Shown here: piece by piece, positions 7,057 to 14,230 of the stretch
How the letters are laid out: each line of letters opens with the position of its first letter
Position numbering within the stretch: the first letter of the stretch is position 1
NCBI GenBank assembly: GCA_017940185.1
Contig: JAGAZE010000035.1
Location: 1 to 32,615, forward strand
DNA from: Bacteroidaceae bacterium
Lineage (GTDB): Bacteria; Bacteroidota; Bacteroidia; Bacteroidales; Bacteroidaceae
Reading direction: 5' to 3'
DNA length: 32,615 nucleotides
Notes under the pieces: generated by a model
Seen by the model: only the letters and a program-made list of their open reading frames with translations
Database searches by the model: none
What the model was told of the DNA's origin: nothing
Program-made: the position numbers and the translations under genes

Positions 7057-8874
7057 ATGAAAAGAACAACAATCACACAGTCACACCGACTTATTTTGCT
7101 TTTACTGCTATGCATGGAAGTGTCGCTTGGCCTTCACGCGCAGACCGTGACCGACCAGTACGGAATCGAGTATTCGATTGACCTGACGGCAGGAACGGCG
7201 AAAATGACCTACGTAGATAATTATTATAGTAACCTCAAAAGTGCAGTGGACTTGGTGATAGATTCGGTGGCATACAACGGGAAGAACTATCCAGTCACAG
7301 AAATGGGATATGGCTGTTTTTGTAATGAAAGCGGTAGTGTGACTTATCTGCCATCCCTGAAGATTATAAGTTTCTCTGAGCTGCTGACAATGGGAAATGA
7401 ATGTTTTTATAATGCCGGTGGAAATGTGACGTTTTTCCCTGCCTTAGAAACAATAAATCTTCCTAAGCTGCAGACAATGGGAAATGATTGTTTTTCGAAT
7501 GGCGGCGGTGGCTGTTACATCTTTACAGCAGTGACGAATGTGAGTATGCCCAATCTGCAGACAATGGGAGGATATTGTTTTTCGAATAGTGCCAACAGTC
7601 ACATGTTTACAGCAGCGACGAATCTGAGTATACCCAATCTGCAGACAATGGGATATTCCTGTTTTTCGAATGGCTCCGGTAGTAATGCCTTTACAGCAGC
7701 GACGAATGTGAGTATGCCCAATCTGCAGACAATGGGAAATAATTGTTTTTCGAATGGCTTCAATAGTAATGCCTTTACAGCAGCGACGAATGTGAGTATG
7801 CCCAATCTGCAGACAATGGGAGAAGCATGTTTTCATACCAACTCACCATACTTTATGACTGTTTTGGAAGTTCTGGAATTCCCCAGCCTGCAGACAATGG
7901 GAGAGCAATGTGTGTATGGAGCACATGACAATCTATCTGTAATCAGACTGCCATTGTCTGTCGAAATGGATGGTGAGTGTATAAGTGGGATACTGGGCAG
8001 ACCGCATGTATATCCTTACAATACGGGGAGCGTCGGTCAAGCTACCGGAACTGCCAAGAACTTTAAAAATATTTACGCCCGCATTCATGCACCCGAGGGC
8101 ATGGCAGCACTGATGATGGACCACTGGAAAGTGGCTGAACCCACTGAAATCTACTCACCCGTGAAAGTATCGAAGACAAACAGCAACTACAACTCATACA
8201 GCATACGCACCACCGACGCCCATGCATCATACACGCAGGACGGAACAGCCTACGTCAACAACTACAACTTCAACTACGCACTGGACAAAGCAGCCTGCGA
8301 AGCACCGCTGCCCGCCGGCTACACCACCTTCACCCAGACCGCCGACTATCACTATAAGTGGTACGTAGCGACCGACTACAGCGACATCAGCACACGCGAA
8401 GGAAAGCTCACCATCCAAACGCCGACAATATCAATAGGAGTCGCTCCCGGCGAAGGCTTCCTGCTCAAAGGACCGGCAAACACCGACACGCTCTACGTGC
8501 CCGTACATTATGGAAACCAAGCATACGCAGACGGCAACTACTTCCGCGCAGGCACAGGAGCAGCCGTGGCAAAGGAAAGCGACGGATTCCGCAACTTCTA
8601 CTACACCGACCCGACAGGCTTCTGGGAGTGCGCCAACACCGTTATCCCGACCAACCGCGCCTATCTCGCACTGCCCGCAGGCATGACAGCCAACGCCAAG
8701 CAAATCTCATTCGTCATCGACGACGGCAACACCACATCAATAGTGACTTTGCGTAACGACGACACCGAAGGAGACACGGACAAGTGGTTTACACTTGACG
8801 GCGGCCGTCTCACCGGCAAGCCGATACGAAAAGGCGTCTACATCCACAACGGAAGAAAGGAGGTGATACGATGA
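7057..8874 (+). CDS. BspA-like leucine-rich-repeat surface/secreted protein
   Basis: The 605-residue protein starts with a signal peptide (MKRTTITQSHRLILLLLLC... ending HAQ at about 29). That supports the ATG at 7057 over in-frame codons further upstream, which lie in the structured leader. Residues about 90-290 are LRR_5/BspA-type repeats with the pattern LPxLxTMGxxCF; Cys stands where Ala is usual (AF). Four units at 7491-7829 are nearly identical even at DNA level. Residues about 300-570 form a second domain of no recognised type. The last 31 residues (WFTLDGGRLTGKP...KGVYIHNGRKEVIR) resemble the short C-terminal module common on secreted Prevotella proteins and may be a type IX sorting signal. 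Its role may be adhesion or binding. Confidence 0.8.
   Translation: MKRTTITQSHRLILLLLLCMEVSLGLHAQTVTDQYGIEYSIDLTAGTAKMTYVDNYYSNLKSAVDLVIDSVAYNGKNYPVTEMGYGCFCNESGSVTYLPSLKIISFSELLTMGNECFYNAGGNVTFFPALETINLPKLQTMGNDCFSNGGGGCYIFTAVTNVSMPNLQTMGGYCFSNSANSHMFTAATNLSIPNLQTMGYSCFSNGSGSNAFTAATNVSMPNLQTMGNNCFSNGFNSNAFTAATNVSMPNLQTMGEACFHTNSPYFMTVLEVLEFPSLQTMGEQCVYGAHDNLSVIRLPLSVEMDGECISGILGRPHVYPYNTGSVGQATGTAKNFKNIYARIHAPEGMAALMMDHWKVAEPTEIYSPVKVSKTNSNYNSYSIRTTDAHASYTQDGTAYVNNYNFNYALDKAACEAPLPAGYTTFTQTADYHYKWYVATDYSDISTREGKLTIQTPTISIGVAPGEGFLLKGPANTDTLYVPVHYGNQAYADGNYFRAGTGAAVAKESDGFRNFYYTDPTGFWECANTVIPTNRAYLALPAGMTANAKQISFVIDDGNTTSIVTLRNDDTEGDTDKWFTLDGGRLTGKPIRKGVYIHNGRKEVIR
7491..7829 (+). repeat. Coding tandem repeats, four units of 84-87 bp
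   Basis: Units start at 7491, 7578, 7662 and 7746, each with TTTTTCGAAT, and are 87, 84, 84 and 84 bp long. The segment around GTGAGTATGCCCAATCTGCAG is almost invariant between units. The variable part encodes the loop after CF. Unit lengths are multiples of three, so gain or loss of units keeps the frame. Confidence 0.85.
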
Positions 8875-9110
8875 AACGTGCTTATATCACACCAACTATA
8901 GACTACATCTGCCACGAGCATCTGTGCGACACCATCCCTGTGCACTTCTCACAACCTGGCACGGGTGTAGTCGATAGTCCACGCAATGACTTCGACTTGG
9001 AAGAAGAGTTCGACCACAGACTTGTCGATGACATGGCAGCCGACGATGCCCAGCCGACGCATCCTACCCATCGCTGGCACAACAAGTGGGAAAGCAGGTG
9101 GAGTGACTAA
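8871..9110 (+). CDS. Small acidic hypothetical protein overlapping the LRR gene
   Basis: The 79-residue product begins MKRAYITPTIDYICHEHLC. This resembles a recurrent pattern of short Bacteroidales proteins (M-K-x-x-Y-x-x-P-x-x-x), which I recall as frequent neighbours of secreted-protein genes. A strongly acidic centre follows (NDFDLEEEFDHRLVDD), and the end is rich in Trp, His and Arg. There is no signal peptide or membrane helix. Its ATG overlaps the stop of the LRR gene (ATGA), so it is almost certainly translated from the same mRNA. A chaperone, regulator or assembly partner of the LRR protein is possible but unproven. Confidence 0.65.
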   Translation: MKRAYITPTIDYICHEHLCDTIPVHFSQPGTGVVDSPRNDFDLEEEFDHRLVDDMAADDAQPTHPTHRWHNKWESRWSD

Positions 9111-9251
9111 GATGTAAACAAATTGCCACACACACCCTTGTAAAAGATATATTTGATTTTTTATTAGTTTCTGCGTCTTTCTTGTTCGTGAGAATAGGGA
9201 AGACGTCCTTTTATGGCTACATGCGCTTCTTATCGCACATATCCTATCAGC

Positions 9252-9329
9252 ATGAATGATTATATCAAAGACAAAACCGAAAAGCCATTAGCAAGAAGAA
9301 GAAGAAGAAGAAGAACATCTCTATCATAA
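9252..9329 (+). CDS. Possible 25-residue Arg-rich peptide
   Basis: An ATG at 9252 opens a short frame ending at TAA 9327. It encodes MNDYIKDKTEKPLA followed by seven consecutive Arg and TSLS. The Arg run comes from seven AAG-phase trinucleotides read as AGA codons. A weak -7 box (TATATTTG, 9148-9155) lies upstream. The frame may be chance created by the triplet repeat; there is no other support. Confidence 0.2.
   Translation: MNDYIKDKTEKPLARRRRRRRTSLS
9293..9313. repeat. AAG trinucleotide microsatellite, seven units
   Basis: Seven perfect AAG units lie in the gap between the small LRR-linked gene and the convergent methyltransferase gene. Such tracts can change length by slippage. Here it would alter only the possible small peptide. 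Confidence 0.8.
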
Positions 9330-9344
9330 ATTCTAATGACCGAT
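9325..9344 (-). repeat. Isolated copy of the fold-back element end
   Basis: On the minus strand this reads ATCGGTCATTAGAATTTATG. It matches 29632-29651 at 19 of 20 positions. It lies 6 bp beyond the stop codon of the methyltransferase gene. The inner parts of the element were not found nearby. Confidence 0.6.
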
Positions 9345-9349
9345 AGCTT

Positions 9350-10090
9350 TTATGAATGTTGCCGCCGCCACTCTGCACACACGATAGCCGTGGCCATGGC
9401 CACGTTGAGGCTCTCAGCCCCGTCACTGTTGCTGCTGTAGGAGGGTATGCGCAGTTGCATGGAAGCCTGCTGCATCACTGCCTCACTGACGCCATTACCC
9501 TCATTACCCATCACGATGATGGCATGGGAAGGCAACTGAGCATCGTAGATATTTGTTCCTCGTAGCGATGTGACAGCCACGGGCATGGTATGCTGATTTG
9601 CGTGAAGCCATTGAGGCAAATCGACATAGTGCACATCGACATGAGCTATGCTGCCCATCGTGGCCTGCACCACCTTGGGAGCATAGGCATCGGCAGTGTC
9701 GTGGCTGCACACGATATGGCGTATGCCAAACCAGTCAGCCACACGGATGATGGTGCCCAGATTGCCTGGGTCTTGCACTGCATCGAGCGCCAGACACAGT
9801 TGTGGAGCAAACACTGCTTCTGTCTCTTCGGGCAGGGGGAACAGTGCAAGCACCCCTTGCGGATGCTGCAGGCTGCTGATGGTAGTGAGCTGCCGCTCAT
9901 CGATGATGTCAGGCTCTATGGAAAACTGACTACAATCGGTGGTCTCGGTGACAAAAAGGCGCAGGGGAGCATAGCGCTGCGCAATGGTGCTGACCACCTT
10001 CATGCCCTCGGCAACAAAGAGTCGATGGCGCCGACGATATTTGCCCTGGGCAAGCGAACGGATGAGTTTCTTATCGTTATTGGACAGCAT
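9350..10090 (-). CDS. TrmH/SpoU-family RNA 2'-O-methyltransferase
   Basis: This enzyme methylates the 2'-OH of a ribose in rRNA or tRNA using S-adenosylmethionine. The three SPOUT motifs are present. Motif 1 is DAVQDPGNLGTIIR (residues 103-116, with the catalytic Arg), motif 2 is IIVMGNEGNGVSE (191-203) and motif 3 is IPSYSSNSDGAESLNVAMA (215-233). The N-terminal substrate-binding domain (KYRRRHRLFVAEGMKVV) is the usual one. The length of 246 is typical. The gene starts 3 bp after cmk ends, so the two are co-transcribed. The target nucleotide is not deducible; it resembles rRNA-modifying members such as RlmB but I would not give it that name. Confidence 0.9.
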   Translation of the reverse strand: MLSNNDKKLIRSLAQGKYRRRHRLFVAEGMKVVSTIAQRYAPLRLFVTETTDCSQFSIEPDIIDERQLTTISSLQHPQGVLALFPLPEETEAVFAPQLCLALDAVQDPGNLGTIIRVADWFGIRHIVCSHDTADAYAPKVVQATMGSIAHVDVHYVDLPQWLHANQHTMPVAVTSLRGTNIYDAQLPSHAIIVMGNEGNGVSEAVMQQASMQLRIPSYSSNSDGAESLNVAMATAIVCAEWRRQHS

Positions 10091-10093
10091 GAG

Positions 10094-10789
10094 TTATTCG
10101 TTGTCTGCTATTCTTTCCTCCACCTTCTGTATGAGCCATTGCAGTTGCTGTTCGGGGGTGAGGTTGCTATTGTCGAGGGTGATGGCATCGTCAGCCTTGC
10201 GCAATGGCGACACTTCGCGCGTAGTGTCAATGCGGTCGCGCTCTAACACGTTGGCCAATATCTCGTCGAAATCTGGCTGTTGGCCTTTGCGCTTCAGTTC
10301 GTCAAAGCGCCGCCGTGCGCGCACCTCGGCAGACGCGGTGACAAACACCTTCAACTCTGCTTGCGGGAACACCACCGTTCCGATGTCGCGGCCATCCATC
10401 ACGATGCCTTTCTGCTCGCCCATGCGCTGCTGCTGGCGCACCAGTGCTGCACGTACTTCGGGAATCACCGCTACGTGGCTCACGCTCTCGGCCACCGCCA
10501 TGCCGCGGATGTCGTCTTCCACATCGCGGCCATTGAGCTGTGTGCGCAAGCGTTGCTGCGCATCACGACAGAAGGATATGTGGATGTCGTTGAGAGCCTG
10601 AACGAGGCGCGGCGTGTCGACCGCATGGGTGTGGGCGTTGATCATGCCATGCTGGAGGGCATACAACGTCACTGCGCGATACATGGCACCCGTGTCTACA
10701 TAGATGTAGCCTAAATGCTGGGCCAGCTGCTTGGCCATGGTGCTCTTACCGCATGAGGAATGGCCGTCGATAGCGATGATGATGTTCAT
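10094..10789 (-). CDS. cmk: Cytidylate kinase
   Basis: Phosphorylates CMP and dCMP with ATP in pyrimidine nucleotide supply. The P-loop is GHSSCGKST (residues 9-17). The substrate-binding block YVDTGAMYRAVTLYAL (about 31-46) and GRDIGTVVFP (about 137-146) are hallmarks of the bacterial enzyme, as is the RARRRFDEL region in the lid. At 231 residues the length is standard. It lies between porQ (46 bp upstream) and the methyltransferase (3 bp downstream), and the porQ-cmk pairing is familiar in Bacteroidetes. Confidence 0.95.
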   Translation of the reverse strand: MNIIIAIDGHSSCGKSTMAKQLAQHLGYIYVDTGAMYRAVTLYALQHGMINAHTHAVDTPRLVQALNDIHISFCRDAQQRLRTQLNGRDVEDDIRGMAVAESVSHVAVIPEVRAALVRQQQRMGEQKGIVMDGRDIGTVVFPQAELKVFVTASAEVRARRRFDELKRKGQQPDFDEILANVLERDRIDTTREVSPLRKADDAITLDNSNLTPEQQLQWLIQKVEERIADNE

Positions 10790-10835
10790 GGTGATGGAGA
10801 TAGCGATGAATGAGGAAGTGTGGTGCGATGGGCCA

Positions 10836-11849
10836 CTACAATTTATAGGCTAGGTTGACTAGTATGGAAGAGCTTGAGACATGGTATTTGCCATAAGCCA
10901 CATTGATGCGGAATCGCTCCAAGTTGATACCTGCACCAAGCGAGAGTCCTGCTCCATGGCTGCTCTCGTCGTCGCCACTCTGTATCTTCATCTCCTCGGC
11001 ACGACGGAAATTGTAGCCGGCACCTATCCATATATTATTAGAGAGCAGCACGTCGACTCCCGCTGCCAGGTGGTTGATGAAGCGATAGTTCCAATGAGTG
11101 AGGTCGACGAGTGTTGCCGACAGACGGAAGGGTGCTCCCTGCAATGTCTTGCTCACACCCAGTTGAACGTCGATAGGCATGCGACCATAACTGTCGTCGT
11201 AGGCCTTCACTTCGCCGCCAAGGTTTTTCGCCACTGCCGACAACGACCAGCCTCGCTCATCATCGTAGTAGTTAAGTCCTAGGTCTACCCCTATGGCTAT
11301 GCTGTTGTAGTCGCCCAGATAGGAAGTGACAACCTTTGCCGTGATGCCACCCGAGAGACGATTGGTGAGCAGGTAGGAGAAGTAGCCCGTCAGCGCTATA
11401 TCCTTAGCGCTGAACTCTCCCTTCACATTGTTCCACTCATCGGTTTCCTTCATCTTGCCATAGTCGATAAACTGTGCTCCTACGGCCCATGATGCGCGAT
11501 CTTTGATGGCGCGGTTGAAGGTGGCGCTGGCAGTGTTGGCACCACTCATATAGTTCATATAGTTGAGTCCGATGGTCTTGTCGCTCACCGACGAGAGCAG
11601 GGCGGGGTTGGAATAGATGAGCGACGCATCGTCTTCAATAATGGAAATATTGTCGCCTCCCAGTGCTGCAGCGTGGGCGCTGACAGGCAAGCGCAGGAAG
11701 TTATATTGCGTGCGACTCTCCTGTGCCCTACTCTCCACTGCCGACATGCACAAGGCAAAGACAACGAGTAGCAGACATCGCACATGATGTCGCAGCGCAG
11801 CATGCAATGGAAGAGGGGAAGAATATGTAGATGCAAAAGGTGTTGTCAT
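10836..11849 (-). CDS. porQ: Type IX secretion system protein PorQ
   Basis: PorQ is an outer-membrane beta-barrel that helps dock the cell-surface attachment complex of the type IX secretion system. The 337-residue product has a signal peptide (ending near AVESRAQ). It is followed by the family opening NFLRLPVSAHAAALGG and IYSNPALLS, then alternating amphipathic strands to the aromatic end LVNLAYKL. An upstream in-frame ATG at 11891 was rejected because it overlaps the promoter -7 box at 11889-11896; the ATG at 11849 leaves a leader of about 33 nt. It heads a porQ-cmk-methyltransferase operon. It implies that this organism secretes proteins by the type IX route. Confidence 0.85.
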   Translation of the reverse strand: MTTPFASTYSSPLPLHAALRHHVRCLLLVVFALCMSAVESRAQESRTQYNFLRLPVSAHAAALGGDNISIIEDDASLIYSNPALLSSVSDKTIGLNYMNYMSGANTASATFNRAIKDRASWAVGAQFIDYGKMKETDEWNNVKGEFSAKDIALTGYFSYLLTNRLSGGITAKVVTSYLGDYNSIAIGVDLGLNYYDDERGWSLSAVAKNLGGEVKAYDDSYGRMPIDVQLGVSKTLQGAPFRLSATLVDLTHWNYRFINHLAAGVDVLLSNNIWIGAGYNFRRAEEMKIQSGDDESSHGAGLSLGAGINLERFRINVAYGKYHVSSSSILVNLAYKL

Positions 11850-11888
11850 AGGCAAGATGTGGAGAGAGGTGAACTCTGCCAAGTGGTG

Positions 11889-11920
11889 CAAAGGTACATT
11901 TTTCTTCCATACTGTTCAAG
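11889..11920 (-). promoter_or_regulatory. Promoter of the porQ operon
   Basis: On the minus strand, TACCTTTG at 11896-11889 is an exact -7 box. It is preceded 20 nt upstream by CTTG (11920-11917), a one-base variant of the -33 TTTG. The site is divergent from the TonB-gene promoter and explains why the shorter porQ start is preferred. Confidence 0.6.
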
Positions 11921-11938
11921 GAATCGGTCGCCTTTCGT

Positions 11939-11946
11939 TACCTTTG
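11939..11946 (+). promoter_or_regulatory. Promoter -7 box of the TonB-like gene
   Basis: TACCTTTG at 11939-11946 matches the Bacteroidetes -7 consensus, 40 bp before the ATG at 11986. No clear TTTG is seen at the -33 position, so it is supported by one box only. Confidence 0.5.
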
Positions 11947-11985
11947 CAAGGAGATTATTGTCCTTCCTCCAACAACAATAACGTA

Positions 11986-12738
11986 ATGCGCAGGCTTTTA
12001 GTATGTTTTCTGCGTGGTAAAGCTACGCCATCGTGGTTTGACGACGAGTCGGCCACGCGCTATCTGCTGGCCTTTCTCGTTGTATTCTCCGGACTGCTCA
12101 CGGCACTGGAGTTCACCACCACCGACGACACAGCCAACTACGACACTACGCTAGAAGCCGACGATGTGGCCGACCTGGAGATGATACCAGTGGTGGAGAT
12201 GGACAACCCTGTGACACTCGTGGCTCCCACACCCAACAACGCGGCAACAGAGATAGAGGTGGTAGACGATGTGGAGCAACTCGACACCTTGCCGCCCCCT
12301 CCTGCCGAGGTGACGCAACTGAGCGAGGCCCTCACAGAAGCACCCGTGGCAGAGGCACCCACTACCACTGAAGGTGTTGGCGAAGGACAGACATCGGCAC
12401 TCACCACCATAGCCACCGACCAGCCCGTGTCATTACGCGTGGTGCAACAGTTGCCCGAGTTTCCGGGAGGACAGGCGGCATTCATCGACTGGCTCACCAA
12501 GCGACTGCGCATTCCTGCGGCACAACGCAACGCGCAACACAAACACACTGTGCTGGCCAGCTTCGTGATAGAGACCGACGGCACAGTGAGCAACATCAGC
12601 ATCGTAGAGTCGGGAACAACACCCTACGACAACGAGGTGACACGCGTACTGAAACTCATGCCCAAATGGAAACCTGGCAAAATGCAAGCCAAGCCATGCC
12701 GAACACTCGTACACCTGCCCGTACAATTCCGCCAATAA
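11986..12738 (+). CDS. TonB-like energy transducer
   Basis: The 250-residue protein has one N-terminal transmembrane helix (about residues 26-42, YLLAFLVVFSGLLTALEF). A long Thr/Pro/Ala/Glu-rich periplasmic linker follows (about 45-150). The TonB C-terminal domain spans about 155-250: LPEFPGGQAAFIDWL, VLASFVIETDGTVSNISIVES, LKLMPKWKPGKM, VHLPVQF. These blocks are the typical Bacteroidetes TonB-C pattern. It probably carries proton-motive energy from an inner-membrane ExbB/ExbD pair, not in this window, to outer-membrane receptors. The start at 11986 was chosen because the longer in-frame version begins upstream of the promoter. Other TonB paralogues are likely in the genome. Confidence 0.85.
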   Translation: MRRLLVCFLRGKATPSWFDDESATRYLLAFLVVFSGLLTALEFTTTDDTANYDTTLEADDVADLEMIPVVEMDNPVTLVAPTPNNAATEIEVVDDVEQLDTLPPPPAEVTQLSEALTEAPVAEAPTTTEGVGEGQTSALTTIATDQPVSLRVVQQLPEFPGGQAAFIDWLTKRLRIPAAQRNAQHKHTVLASFVIETDGTVSNISIVESGTTPYDNEVTRVLKLMPKWKPGKMQAKPCRTLVHLPVQFRQ

Positions 12739-12846
12739 ACCCTACCCCATTATCCACCGCCACAAGCACATCCCCACACCCATCCCTATCGTTCAGAATG
12801 GCGCTGTACTACAGCACCCCCATCATACACAAGAAAATACCTCACC

Positions 12847-13824
12847 ATGCTACACTCTTCCCACGACCTGTTGCAAGCCGTCAACAACTACCTTGTCGCT
12901 CACCCCATCAAGCGACAACCGCAGTCGCTCTACGAACCCATCGACTATGTACTCTCACTTGGCGGCAAGCGCATACGCCCCGTGCTCATGCTTCTATCCT
13001 ACAACCTATACAAGGCCGACCCACTCACCATCCTGCCACAGGCCGTGGCACTGGAAACCTATCACAACTATACCCTGCTACACGACGACCTGATGGACAA
13101 TGCCGACATGCGGCGCTCACATCCGACAGTGCACCGGCGCTGGAATGCAAACACCGCAATACTCTCTGGCGATTCCATGCTGGTACTAGCCTATTTGGGC
13201 ATGATGCAAGGACAACCGAAACAACTCGACAAGGTGCTTGCTCTCTTCACCGAGACAGCACTGCAGATAGGAGAAGGACAACAATACGACATGGACTTTG
13301 AACAGCGTAACGATGTGAGCGAGGACGAATACATAGAGATGATACGCCTGAAGACCAGCGTGCTGCTGGCTTGCGCCGTAAAGATAGGCGCCATACTGGC
13401 CGATGCACCCGATGCACACGCCGACACACTCTATCGCTTTGGCGAACAACTGGGACTGGCCTTCCAACTACAGGACGACTATCTCGACGTGTATGGCGAT
13501 GCCAGCGTGTTTGGAAAAAATATAGGAGGCGACATATTATCAAACAAGAAGACCTACATGCTCATCAATGCACTACAGAAGGCGGATGAACAACAGCACC
13601 AACTACTCACACACTGGCTGAAACAACCCGCCACAGAAGGACAAAGAAAAATAAATGCTGTCACACAGCTCTACAATGACATTGGTATCAGGCAGATGGC
13701 CGAACAGAAAATAAACTTCTACTTTGAACAAGCCAACCACACTCTCGAGAGTCTGCCTATTGCATCCGAACAGAAGAGCCAACTGCGACAGTACACCAAC
13801 GAAATGCTGCACCGACAAGCATAA
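12847..13824 (+). CDS. Polyprenyl (isoprenyl) diphosphate synthase
   Basis: Chain-elongating prenyltransferase that condenses isopentenyl diphosphate onto an allylic starter. Conserved features are GGKRIRP (residues 39-45), the first aspartate motif DDLMD (80-84) followed by RR, and the second motif DDYLD (210-214), with GGDILSNKKTYM after it. The length of 325 is typical. The residue five before the first motif is Tyr75 (HNYTLLHDD). A bulky aromatic there usually limits product length to C15-C20, while long-chain enzymes such as IspB carry a small residue. Product assignment is therefore tentative (FPP or GGPP). It follows the TonB gene by 108 bp and ends at a terminator. Confidence 0.9.
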   Translation: MLHSSHDLLQAVNNYLVAHPIKRQPQSLYEPIDYVLSLGGKRIRPVLMLLSYNLYKADPLTILPQAVALETYHNYTLLHDDLMDNADMRRSHPTVHRRWNANTAILSGDSMLVLAYLGMMQGQPKQLDKVLALFTETALQIGEGQQYDMDFEQRNDVSEDEYIEMIRLKTSVLLACAVKIGAILADAPDAHADTLYRFGEQLGLAFQLQDDYLDVYGDASVFGKNIGGDILSNKKTYMLINALQKADEQQHQLLTHWLKQPATEGQRKINAVTQLYNDIGIRQMAEQKINFYFEQANHTLESLPIASEQKSQLRQYTNEMLHRQA

Positions 13825-13832
13825 CACAGGAG

Positions 13833-13860
13833 AAAGGGACTGCATAGCGGTTCCTTTTTT
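13833..13860 (+). terminator. Intrinsic terminator after the polyprenyl synthase gene
   Basis: The stem AAAGGGA (13833-13839) pairs with TTCCTTT (13851-13857, one G-T pair) around an 11-nt loop. The T-run extends to 13860. Confidence 0.6.
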
Positions 13861-13923
13861 ATATCCTACCAATAAGGTTTTGTCAAGTCAAATACCAAAT
13901 AACGACAGAAACATGCAGAAAAA

Positions 13924-13954
13924 TTTGACAGATGGAAAGAAAGCATTACCTTTG
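13924..13954 (+). promoter_or_regulatory. Promoter of rho
   Basis: TTTG at 13924-13927, a 19-nt spacer and TACCTTTG at 13947-13954 give an exact match to the Bacteroidetes promoter. Transcription would begin near 13961, about 270 nt before the rho start codon. Confidence 0.75.
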
Positions 13955-13960
13955 CAAGCG

Positions 13961-14230
13961 TAAAAATTAGTGGCCCATGCCACACTTTGTTTCTGACAAG
14001 TACAATTTTTCTCACTATCACCTTTCAGCGTGATAGAATCAATCCAAATTCTTAACTGACTTATCCCTTCACCCCGAGACACCGCACACCATGCGGCAGA
14101 GAAAGGTAGTAGTCGTGGCAGTACCTCTTGCTATAAAATGCGCACAGGCTGGGCATTGAGCAGACTACTCATACACACATAACTACATCAGGGAAATGGG
14201 AGTGACAGCCAACAACACCATTTATAATAT
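13961..14230 (+). promoter_or_regulatory. Long untranslated leader of rho
   Basis: About 270 nt separate the predicted start of transcription from the rho ATG, with no convincing gene inside. Two hairpins are visible: CTATCAC/GTGATAG (14015-14021/14030-14036) and CCGCA/TGCGG (14082-14086/14092-14096). Between and after them the leader contains unpaired, C-containing stretches. rho genes of other bacteria are autoregulated by premature termination in their leaders, so a similar control is a reasonable inference here. No open frame for a leader peptide was identified. Confidence 0.45.

Noticed and set aside
14115-14132. Sigma-54-like site in the rho leader (TGGCAG...TTGCT)
   Set aside because: The spacing is GG-N11-GC instead of N10, and an exact primary-sigma promoter exists upstream.
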